In this document: positions 1-6,517 of the stretch, one piece after another
How the letters are laid out: every line of letters starts with the position of its first letter
Position numbering within the stretch: the first letter of the stretch is position 1
Source: JAAFIP01 sp043728315
Lineage (GTDB): Bacteria > Pseudomonadota > Gammaproteobacteria > Burkholderiales > Burkholderiaceae_C
Direction: 5' to 3'
Assembly: GCA_043728315.1 (NCBI GenBank)
Contig: JAYTMT010000131.1
Location: 1 to 8,884, forward strand
DNA: 8,884 nt
Made by a program: the position numbers and the translations under genes
The notes under the pieces: model-generated
What the model was told of the DNA's origin: nothing
The model's input: the letters and a program-made list of their open reading frames with translations, nothing else
Database searches by the model: none

Positions 1-1116
1 TGCCTCGCCGCTGCGGGGAAAAGCCCAGTCGATACCGCCTGCGCGGTGCAACTCCATAGGCCATGCGTTTACGCCAATCACGTCGCCAAATTCTGCTGAC
101 GACAGAATGTCTTCACCGCTTAGCTGGTACAAGCCTTGCACGCGCCGTGTCTCCCGTATGCCTACCTGCGCCGCTATGTCTACGATAGCGCTGTTGGCAA
201 AACCGGGAACCTCATGGCGCAGAAACTCAAAATACGCGCCGATTTGTCTGCGGCCTTCTAGCTCCCCATCAGACAGCTCGCGGGCATCCAGCGCATTCAT
301 GGCTAGGCCGGCTGCATTGGCAATTTGTGTGACGTTCACGCGCCATTCACTGGGGTTTTTGTTGGGCCGCACAATGGCACCACTGCGGGGGAACTGGTAG
401 CGCGTAGGTTCACGGGCTTTGGCTGCTTCCATAAGGGCGTTAATGGCCTTGAAATCTCCAATAGCAGCCAAAGCCGCAGACGCATCCACATGCCCCACGC
501 GGAACATGGTGGTGGGGAAAAGCCCGCTGCCCGCGCCATCGCCCACGGCATAGGGCACGCCTGCAAAATGCGCCATGTCGGCATCGCCCGAGCAGTCAAT
601 AAAGCGCTGGGCGCGAATGGCTTGGCGGCCCGATTTGGTCTCCACTATCAGCGCTTCTATGCGTTTGCCATCGGGCGACATGGCCACCGCGCTGGCGTAG
701 GCGTGGAACAATAACTCCACACCGAGTGAAAGCATCAACTGGTCCGCCGCGCATTTGTAGGCTGACACATCATAGGAGCGCACGCGTATGCGCCCGCCCA
801 TGCCGTCTTGCGGCGCATTGAGCCCGCCCAGCGCGTCGATGCGGGCGAGCAAATCGTCTGCCACGCCATGCACCACCTGCTGCATCACGCCATGGCGCTT
901 GCCATAGAGCCCCGCAAAATTAGTAACGCCACCGGCAGTGCCCATGCCACCTAAAAAACCGTAGCGCTCCACCAGCAGGGTGCGCGCGCCGTGCTGGGCG
1001 GCGCTGGCTGCGGCGGCTAAGCCAGCGGGCCCGCCGCCCAATACCAATACCTCGTATTCCCCGTACGCAGGCAGCTGGCGTGCGGGCTCAAAAACGCTAG
1101 GCAGGTCAGCGTGCAT
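1..1116 (-). CDS. FAD-dependent oxidoreductase (FAD_oxidored-type), C-terminus cut by window edge
   Basis: Reading leftward from an ATG at 1116, the frame stays open for 372 codons to the window edge, so the C-terminus is missing. Near the N-terminus, after a strand reading EVLVLG, comes the dinucleotide-binding loop GGGPAG (about residues 27-32). An acidic residue (E50 in LLVERYGFLGG) sits at the end of the second strand, where it would hold the FAD ribose. Further on, FIDCSGDADMAHFAG matches the second FAD-contact segment of this family. Known: such flavoproteins oxidise small organic substrates; the substrate cannot be read here. The gene starts 49 bases after the stop of the Bug-type binding protein on the same strand, so the two are probably one operon and may serve uptake and oxidation of a carboxylate (inference). 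No strong Shine-Dalgarno precedes the start. Family confidence is high; the specific reaction is unknown. Confidence 0.88.
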   Translation of the reverse strand, partial: MHADLPSVFEPARQLPAYGEYEVLVLGGGPAGLAAAASAAQHGARTLLVERYGFLGGMGTAGGVTNFAGLYGKRHGVMQQVVHGVADDLLARIDALGGLNAPQDGMGGRIRVRSYDVSAYKCAADQLMLSLGVELLFHAYASAVAMSPDGKRIEALIVETKSGRQAIRAQRFIDCSGDADMAHFAGVPYAVGDGAGSGLFPTTMFRVGHVDASAALAAIGDFKAINALMEAAKAREPTRYQFPRSGAIVRPNKNPSEWRVNVTQIANAAGLAMNALDARELSDGELEGRRQIGAYFEFLRHEVPGFANSAIVDIAAQVGIRETRRVQGLYQLSGEDILSSAEFGDVIGVNAWPMELHRAGGIDWAFPRSGEA

Positions 1117-1165
1117 AAGCGGCGGGCATGGGTGCGCGGGTATGGGTGTGCTGGCAGTTATCGAA

Positions 1166-2188
1166 TTACTCGATCTTGATGCCGCGCATGGCAATGATGC
1201 CGCCCATAATGGCGGTTTCGTCTTTGATGCGGCTTTGCAAGCCCTCAGCCGACGTGCCCACGGCCTGCCAGCCTTGGTTAAACAGCTTTTGCCGCGTTTC
1301 GGCGGAACGGATGATGGTGCTCACCTGCGCGGCAAGCTTGGCCTTGGCAGCGGGCGATAAATTGGCGGGCCCTACCAAAGCCGTCCATACCTCTAAATTG
1401 AAGCCGCGCAAACCAGATTCTGACAGCGAGGGCAGCTCTGGCACCAAGGCGCTGCGCCCACTGGTCACGCCAATGGCTTTAAGCTTGCCAGCGCGCACCT
1501 GCGGCATGGCCACGCCCGGCGGAATCAGCGCCATGTTCACCTGCCCGCCCAGCATGGCGGTCACCACCTGTGGATTGCCTGCATAAGGCACATGCACAGC
1601 GCCCATGCTGCCCACCTTAGATTTAAGGTGCTCCATGCCCAAATGGCCCACCGAGCCATTGCCCACCGAGCCGTAGTTCCACTTGTCAGCGCCATTGCGC
1701 GCCGCTACAAAAAACGCTTCGCCCGAGGGCTGGTCTGGCGTGGTGACCAATACCAAGGGCGCGGTGGTGAGCAATGAGATGGGCGTGAAATCTTTAGCCG
1801 GATCGTAGGGCAGCTTGGAATACAAGAGCTTGGCCGAGGTCAGGTTGCCATTGATGACCACAGCCAGCGTGTGGTCGTCAGTGGCTTTGGCCACCAAGTC
1901 CGCCGCAATGTTGCCAGACGCACCCGGGCGGTTTTCCACCACCACCGGCTGGCCCAGCGCTATCGACAAAGGCTCAGCCAAGGTGCGCGCCGCCATATCG
2001 GGCGTGCTGCCCGCGGGAAAGCCCACGAGTATTTTTACTGGCTTGGTAGGCCACACGGCGGCTTGCTGTGCAGGTTTTATAGTTTTTTGTGCCAATGTCG
2101 CTGTGTGGGCGTAACATAGCGCTATTAAAAGCGTAGTATTTAGAATTGTACGACGCTGGGCATATGGTGTTTTCATGGTGGTTTTCAT
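1166..2188 (-). CDS. Bug/TctC-family tripartite tricarboxylate transporter substrate-binding protein
   Basis: A 340-residue exported protein. Starting at the ATG at 2188, it has a basic N-region (MKTTMKTPYAQRR), a hydrophobic stretch (LLIALCYAHTATLA) and a likely cleavage near TLAQ. The mature part carries hallmarks of the Bug family: WPTKPVKILVGFPAGSTPD, then VVVENRPGASGNIAADLVA, then a YGSVGNGSVGHLGME segment and VPYAGNPQVVTAMLGGQV. Known: these periplasmic proteins bind carboxylates and similar small solutes, and are hugely expanded in Burkholderiales, often without adjacent membrane components. None are visible here. The open frame extends to a TTG at 2221, but that would put 11 extra residues before a normal signal peptide, so 2188 (or the ATG at 2176) is preferred. 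Neither has an obvious Shine-Dalgarno. It lies upstream of the FAD oxidoreductase in a likely two-gene operon. The ligand is unknown. Confidence 0.92.
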   Translation of the reverse strand: MKTTMKTPYAQRRTILNTTLLIALCYAHTATLAQKTIKPAQQAAVWPTKPVKILVGFPAGSTPDMAARTLAEPLSIALGQPVVVENRPGASGNIAADLVAKATDDHTLAVVINGNLTSAKLLYSKLPYDPAKDFTPISLLTTAPLVLVTTPDQPSGEAFFVAARNGADKWNYGSVGNGSVGHLGMEHLKSKVGSMGAVHVPYAGNPQVVTAMLGGQVNMALIPPGVAMPQVRAGKLKAIGVTSGRSALVPELPSLSESGLRGFNLEVWTALVGPANLSPAAKAKLAAQVSTIIRSAETRQKLFNQGWQAVGTSAEGLQSRIKDETAIMGGIIAMRGIKIE

Positions 2189-2326
2189 AGGGGATTCAAC
2201 AGGGAATTTAACGGTTTGCAAATTGGCAGTGTTGCGACAATTATGGGTTCAAAACGCGTGATAGTTATGGTGGCAGTAGCTGAATCAACAGAAAAAAATC
2301 ACAGCCAGAAAACTGTCGGACTTGGG

Positions 2327-2355
2327 TTGAAATAGGTGCTCAAAAATCATAAAAT
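2327..2355 (+). promoter_or_regulatory. Candidate sigma70 promoter for the variable lipoprotein gene
   Basis: TTGAAA (2327-2332) and TAAAAT (2350-2355) are separated by exactly 17 bases; each hexamer matches the consensus at five of six positions. Transcription would begin near 2362, leaving a 5' leader of about 290 bases before the ATG at 2652. That leader is long, so a nearer promoter is possible: TAATAT at 2612-2617 resembles a -10 box but has no good -35. Prediction from motif matching only. Confidence 0.42.
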
Positions 2356-2640
2356 AATAGCAAACTATGACCATATGACGGTGACATTTGCCAGAATTTT
2401 TTAAAATATTCAATTGTAAGCAACGTGCGCACTGCGTCAGCCAATCAAAGCCAGTAAGTCAAAAGCCATGCAGTACCTAAATTTCATAAAAATAGGCCAA
2501 TGTCGCTGCCATATGGTGAAAGTTCGCTATTTAAAAAATAGTCAAACCATTTATATCCGCCAATCAAGCACTGCGAACCCCCAAGCCAAATCAGCCGCCC
2601 ACTTCTTCAGGTAATATAAGACACCTCAAAAAACAGCAAC

Positions 2641-2646
2641 AAGGAG
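2641..2646 (+). promoter_or_regulatory. Strong ribosome binding site fixing the lipoprotein start at 2652
   Basis: AAGGAG lies five bases upstream of the ATG at 2652. It is among the clearest Shine-Dalgarno sites in the window and argues that translation begins there, although this ATG is out of frame with the main body of the gene in the sequence as given. Confidence 0.8.
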
Positions 2647-2651
2647 CAAAC

Positions 2652-5600
2652 ATGCGGAACTTTTCAATGCAAACTGTCACAAATTTGGCGGCTGGCGGCT
2701 GGCGGCTGGCGGCTGGCGGCTGGCGGCTGGTGGCTGGCGGCTGGCGGCTTAATTTTTGCGGCGCTTAGTGCTTGCGGCGGCGGGGGTGGTGGCGGTAGCA
2801 GCACAAGTGCCACACCGTCCACCGCCACCGTTACCGATTCCGTAGTTTCACCCAGTGTAATCGCAGTTAGCCAAGCCGCAGCGGGTAGCATCACCCCCGT
2901 TTTAGACGCATCGAACAACCCCAGCCAGCTAAAAATCACCGATGCTGCCCTTGCAGCTCAAGCAGTTCCTGGCAAAGTATTGCTATTACCACCCACTGCT
3001 GCAGCGCCAAGCGGCGTAGCGGTAAAAGTCAGCGCCGTCAGCAAAGACGCAGCTGGCGCTACGCTGATCACCTACAGTCAACCAGCGCTCAATGAAGTTT
3101 TTCAAAACCTCAACATTCGTCTGAGGCAAAACCTCACAGCCGCTGATATTCAAGGCGCTAGCAGCCCTATGGGTGTGAGCGTGGTGTCTGTGGGCGAGCC
3201 GTCAATTAGCAGAGAGTCAGCGCTAGGCAAAGTTTTGCCCGATGGTGTCAGCGAAGCCTTCAAAATCAAATACGTACCGTTTAACGCGGACACGGGCGTG
3301 GTAATAAGCAAAGGCCAATGGCTTGATGCGGTCACTGGATCTCAAGTTCAGCGCAGCTCCAATTTATTGCTGGGCAGCAACATCGGCTTTGAATTAAAAG
3401 ATCTGGTGTTGTATGACGCAGACGGCAAATACCTCACCAGTGGTGGCAAGCAAGCCCGCGATGCTTCGGGCCGCTACATATCTGTGAATGATGCAACCAC
3501 AGGTGACCAACTCAAGCTGTCCGGCGAGGTTTTTATCAAAAATTCTGCTGTAGATGTCGACATCAATATAAACAACTACGACATCAAACGCGCTGGCGCA
3601 CGCTTTAATGGCACATTGGAAACCAAATTGGTTTTTGATGTGGGCTTAAAAGAAACCTTCTCACTCACCGATGTCACTGGGCAATTGGATAATAGCCTGT
3701 CGATTGGTGATTGGTTCAAGCTCAAAGGCATTGATTACGGCAAGGAGCGCATTGTGTTGGGGTCAATCAATATTGGCGTGAGCGCAGCGGGCGTGCCGGT
3801 TGTTGTGCTGGGCGTAGGTAACTCAATCACCACTTTGCCGCTAGCAATTGTGGTCGCCCTATCGGTGGGAATGAACGGCACGATTGATGCCACGGCAAGC
3901 TTTGGCGCTGACTACAAAGCGTATTTTGACAAAGGCGCGTATTACGTCACCAACAGCAGTGGTAATTTAGTGGAGGAAAAAAAGTTCGACATAGTGGCCC
4001 ATGGCGACACGCCCAACCCGAACGTGCCCAATTCGGCGGCTGCTACAGCTGCTGAATTAGCCAAAAAACCAGAGTTTCGCACCTTTGTTAAGGGGCAAGC
4101 CACTGTCAAAACAAAATCGCAAATAGGCATCGATGCCAGCTTAGCCATTGCAGGCATGGTGCCGCTACAGCTGAGTAATACTTTGCAATATGAATCTGAA
4201 GTGGGTGTGAAAGGCAGCATCAACGGCACCAGTGACCGCCCCGGGCAATTTGATGTGGTGGGTTGCGCTGTTTTAACTAGCAAGGCAGCCGTAGTTTCTA
4301 CCTTGTATGCAAGGCTGGTGGGTGAGAGCGACTGGCTCACGCTTGACGGTATTGATAAGAAACGGGTGCTGGGCACGTATTCGTTATTCAATGATGGTTA
4401 TCCACTCACCTGTACCCAGCAACTTGGCGTAGACTTTAGCTACGAAGTGAATCCCGCTGACGCTACCGCGCCACCCGCTGGCCAATACAAGGTACGCTTT
4501 AAACCAGATGCGCAATGGAAGGCGCTTACCGCGCTGGCCATATCGGGCAAGGCGGATGTGGACACATGGTCTTGGTCATATGGCGACATCAGCTTGGGCA
4601 ACTTGCTGGGCAATGCGGACGAAAATCCAGTGCACACCTACAGCTCTGCTGGCAGCTACACCGTGGAGCTCAAAATCAAAGACAGTTACGGGCAATCTGC
4701 CAAAATAACAAAAACACTCGTGCTGGGCAGCAGCACAGTGCCCAACACGACCAGCACGACCACCACCACAGCCGTGCCAGCCACGCCCGCATTGGGCAGC
4801 TATGCTGCCAACAACAGCGCCATCACCCTCACATGGGCATCAGTAAGCCAAGCCACTTATTACCAGCTGCTGCGCAGCAATGTGCAGCTTAACGGCAACA
4901 TTGCCAATGTTTATTATGTTGACACCAGTGTCACCGCTAACAATACCTACACCTACCAGCTCAAAGCCTGCAACACTGCGGGCTGCTCTGCATCAAGCCC
5001 CGCTGTGACCATTACCGCCAAGGTGGGTGTGGTAAGCCCTCCAGTTGCATCAGGCTTGTCTTTGCTCAACGACACCGGCATCACCGCCAGCCAATGCTAC
5101 CAAGCAGGGAGCGATGTGCTGGTCAGCTGCACCAGCAGCGGCGCGCTGGCGCTTAATGCCAGCCAAGACGGCATGACGGGCCGTGACGCAGTAGCCGCCA
5201 CTAACAGCAGCGCTGATGGCAAGCTGGGCTTCAACTACACCAAAATTGGCGCGAACGGCGAAACCCTGACGAACTCAGCCACTGCATGGAGCTGTGTCAA
5301 AGACAACGCCACAGGCCGCATCTGGGAAGTAAAAACCAACGACAGCGGCCTGCGCGATAGCGCCAAAACTTATACCAACTACGACAACACTTCCCAAGCC
5401 CAGCTTAGCTCAGGCGGTAACCCCACGTTGGCCCAAGTCAATGCAGCCACCAACAGCATAGGTTTCAAAAACGCCGTGAATGCTGCCGGCCTATGCGGCG
5501 CAAGTGACTGGCGCTTGCCAACTGCTGATGAACTGCAAGGCTTGGTGGACTACGGTGTGGCGTATCCCGGCCCCACCATCGATGCCAACTGGTTTCCAAA

Positions 5601-5736
5601 CACTGTGGGCTCTGCCTACTGGGGATCCACACCACGCGTTGGCAGCCCTGCCAGCGCGTGGAACGTTGATTTCGGCAACGGCAACGTCGACTACATCCTC
5701 CGCAGCAACACCTACCATGTGCGTTTGGTGCGGTAG
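2652..5736 (+). CDS. DGR target protein 1: large phase-variable surface lipoprotein with C-terminal DUF1566/Lcl domain (VR1)
   Basis: The frame is open from 2620 to the TAG at 5734-5736, yet contains no ATG, GTG or TTG before 2980. The plausible start is the ATG at 2652 with AAGGAG upstream, which lies in another frame. The 7-base repeats at 2687-2749 lie between, and eight instead of nine copies would join the frames. The main frame then reads a hydrophobic run (WWLAAGGLIFA) and a lipobox LSAC with Cys at 2773-2775, followed by seven glycines: a lipoprotein of about 987 mature residues. Domains: an unrecognised N-terminal half; PKD-like (4501-4725, with WSWSYGD and VHTYSSAGSYTVEL); a Thr-rich linker (to about 4785); fibronectin-III-like (to about 5022); and a DUF1566/Lcl C-terminal domain from about 5270 with DWRLPTADEL. 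The last is a C-type-lectin-like fold used by DGR targets. Its end is VR1. Known parallels are DGR-diversified surface lipoproteins of Legionella and Treponema. The ligand is unknown. Confidence 0.88.
2687..2749 (+). repeat. Nine tandem copies of a heptanucleotide (GGCGGCT)n in the signal-peptide region
   Basis: Nine uninterrupted 7-base units fill 63 bases. Eight are GGCGGCT and the seventh (2729-2735) is GGTGGCT. Because 7 is not a multiple of 3, each gain or loss of a unit shifts the reading frame. The distance from the ATG at 2652 to the main frame is one base too long, so 8 or 11 copies would put them in register. In the lipoprotein frame the variant unit turns an Arg codon (CGG) into Trp (TGG) and gives a more hydrophobic run just before the lipobox. 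Such short tandem repeats mutate by slipped-strand mispairing. Confidence 0.9.
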
Positions 5737-5760
5737 TGTGGTGTTGCGTGCCAGTCAGTG
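5635..5760 (+). repeat. DGR variable repeat 1 (VR1)
   Basis: This 126-base segment aligns without gaps to 6380-6505 (the TR) with 10 differences, all where the TR has A: 5654, 5668, 5674, 5675, 5689 (to G), 5692, 5696, 5699, 5713 (to T) and 5698 (to C). From 5714 to 5760 the copies are identical, through the stop codon and 24 bases beyond it; this is the position of the initiation-of-mutagenic-homing element. Compared with the TR frame, eight of twelve Asn codons are changed, giving Ser, Asp, Gly, Asp, Tyr, Ile, Leu and Tyr in order. Confidence 0.97.
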
Positions 5761-5784
5761 CTTGGCTAATTTGATTTGAAGACT

Positions 5785-6324
5785 ATGAACGCCATACTGC
5801 CTCCCGTATACCGCGATCGCAGGCGTTTGCTGGTGCATACCGAAGAGCTGGTGCGCCGCTTTAGCCGCTACCACAAATACACGGTGGGCACTGATCTGCG
5901 CCGCCAAGCCATGGCCGTGATGCGCGGCGTGCATACGGCAGTGTATGACCGCACGGATCAGGCTAAGCACATCGGCGCACTTGTCTGGCGCATAGACGAA
6001 TACAAACTCACGCTGCAGCTGGCCATGGAGGTGGGCGCTTTTGTGCACGGCCATGCTGGGCAGCAAAAGCCGGCTTCGCCCGGCTTTGCAGCGTTTGAAA
6101 CAGCGGCCACTTTGGCCGCTGGCATCGGGAAACAGTGCGGCGGCTGGCATAAAAAAGCCAGCGGCTTGCATGCCCAAGTCGCCAGCCGAGCCACAGGGCA
6201 GGCTGGCGCCGGGTCACAGCCTGTGGCATCGCCACAGGCCAGCCCCGCTTCACTGAGTGCCCACGCCGCCTTTGAGTCAAATGCTAAGCCTGGCTTAGCA
6301 ACTGGCTTGGAGGCAATACCTTGA
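5785..6324 (+). CDS. avd: DGR accessory variability determinant (Avd), four-helix bundle protein with C-terminal extension
   Basis: A 179-residue protein. Residues 1 to about 95 match the Avd/four-helix-bundle family: an early basic helix (YRDRRRLLVHTEELVRRFSRY), the conserved turn KYTVGTDLRRQAM, a helix with MRGVHTAVYDRTDQ, and a last helix (LVWRIDEYKLTLQLAMEVGAF). Known: Avd forms a basic pentameric barrel that binds the DGR reverse transcriptase and template RNA and is required for mutagenic homing. The position between a VR and the TR-RT pair is the classical one. From about residue 96 the protein becomes Ala/Gly/Ser/Pro-rich and is not recognisable as part of the fold. Its DNA is packed with hairpins. 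The family core is about 120-130 residues, so this is an extended form. The ATG at 5785 is chosen. A TTG at 5776 is also in frame, and the Shine-Dalgarno is weak for either. The gene lies 48 bases after target gene 1. Confidence 0.9.
   Translation: MNAILPPVYRDRRRLLVHTEELVRRFSRYHKYTVGTDLRRQAMAVMRGVHTAVYDRTDQAKHIGALVWRIDEYKLTLQLAMEVGAFVHGHAGQQKPASPGFAAFETAATLAAGIGKQCGGWHKKASGLHAQVASRATGQAGAGSQPVASPQASPASLSAHAAFESNAKPGLATGLEAIP
6066..6300 (+). other. Array of five perfect hairpins in the 3' half of avd
   Basis: Inverted repeats: 6066-6073/6080-6087 (8 bp, 6-base loop); 6101-6109/6113-6121 (9 bp, 3-base loop); 6143-6148/6157-6162 (6 bp, 8-base loop); 6219-6226/6232-6239 (8 bp, 5-base loop); 6282-6290/6292-6300 (9 bp around one base). 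All lie in the stretch encoding the low-complexity tail of Avd and end 80 bases before the TR. They may structure the template RNA or act as attenuators; function is inferred. Confidence 0.7.
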
Positions 6325-6379
6325 CAATGCTGCGCTACCCGAACGGCATGCTCAGCAAAGTTGCAAGCGCGTGGGCTGG

Positions 6380-6505
6380 CGCGTTGGCAGCCCTGCCAAC
6401 GCGTGGAACGTTAATTTCAACAACGGCAACGTCAACAACAACAACCGCAGCAACACCAACCATGTGCGTTTGGTGCGGTAGTGTGGTGTTGCGTGCCAGT
6501 CAGTG
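6380..6505 (+). repeat. DGR template repeat (TR)
   Basis: This is the non-coding donor copy. It is adenine-rich in the middle: 27 adenines lie between 6389 and 6459, and read in the target frame it has twelve Asn codons (eleven AAC, one AAT), four consecutive at 6434-6445. AAC is the codon that gives the widest amino-acid choice when its adenines are randomised without creating stop codons. It matches VR1 over 126 bases and VR2 over 124 bases, with every mismatch at a TR adenine. The two VRs together use 18 of the 27 adenines. The homology ends abruptly at 6505, just before the RT gene. Confidence 0.97.
6381..6402 (+). other. Hairpin at the 5' boundary of the TR
   Basis: GCGTTGGCA (6381-6389) and TGCCAACGC (6394-6402) form a perfect 9-bp stem with a GCCC loop, extendable by C6380-G6403. 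The same hairpin occurs at the start of VR1 (5632-5661, 13 bp including one G-T pair) and, shortened, at the start of VR2 (8167-8186, 8 bp including one G-T pair). The two adenines in the right arm are mutable, but the observed A-to-G changes keep pairing as G-T. Confidence 0.75.
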
Positions 6506-6508
6506 GAG
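6505..6508 (+). promoter_or_regulatory. Shine-Dalgarno for the reverse transcriptase, touching the TR end
   Basis: GGAG at 6505-6508 is nine bases upstream of the GTG at 6518. Its first base is the last base of TR homology. It favours 6518 over the in-frame GTG at 6503, which has no purine-rich site upstream and would overlap the TR. Confidence 0.55.
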
Positions 6509-6517
6509 CGCTGCGCA

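Larger units (their letters stand above)
2222..2651. other. Divergent AT-rich intergenic region
   Basis: About 430 bases separate the leftward Bug gene from the rightward lipoprotein gene. Base composition is clearly more AT-rich than the flanking genes, and I found no convincing coding frame. It holds a good sigma70-like promoter pointing right and, at its right end, the Shine-Dalgarno of the lipoprotein gene. I did not find a convincing leftward promoter for the Bug operon, nor a structured RNA. Confidence 0.7.

Noticed and set aside
2091..2508. A 13-base match between 2091-2103 (inside the Bug gene) and 2496-2508 (intergenic)
   Set aside because: Short, only two copies, with unrelated flanks; probably chance.
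2687..2749. Tandem units read as a possible CRISPR-like or regulatory repeat array
   Set aside because: The units are 7 bases and directly adjacent with no spacers, so the tract is a simple-sequence repeat inside a signal-peptide region.
2664..2939. Minus-strand frame with a Pro-Pro-Ala-Ala-Ser repeat
   Set aside because: The repeat is just the reverse reading of the 7-base tandem units; no ribosome site or family similarity supports it.
2980..2982. TTG at 2980 as the true start of target gene 1
   Set aside because: The same frame continues upstream through a clear lipobox and signal-like hydrophobic stretch, and no ribosome site precedes 2980. Starting there would leave the protein without an export signal.
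5776..5784. TTG at 5776 as the avd start
   Set aside because: It adds only three residues and has no better ribosome site; the ATG at 5785 is simpler.
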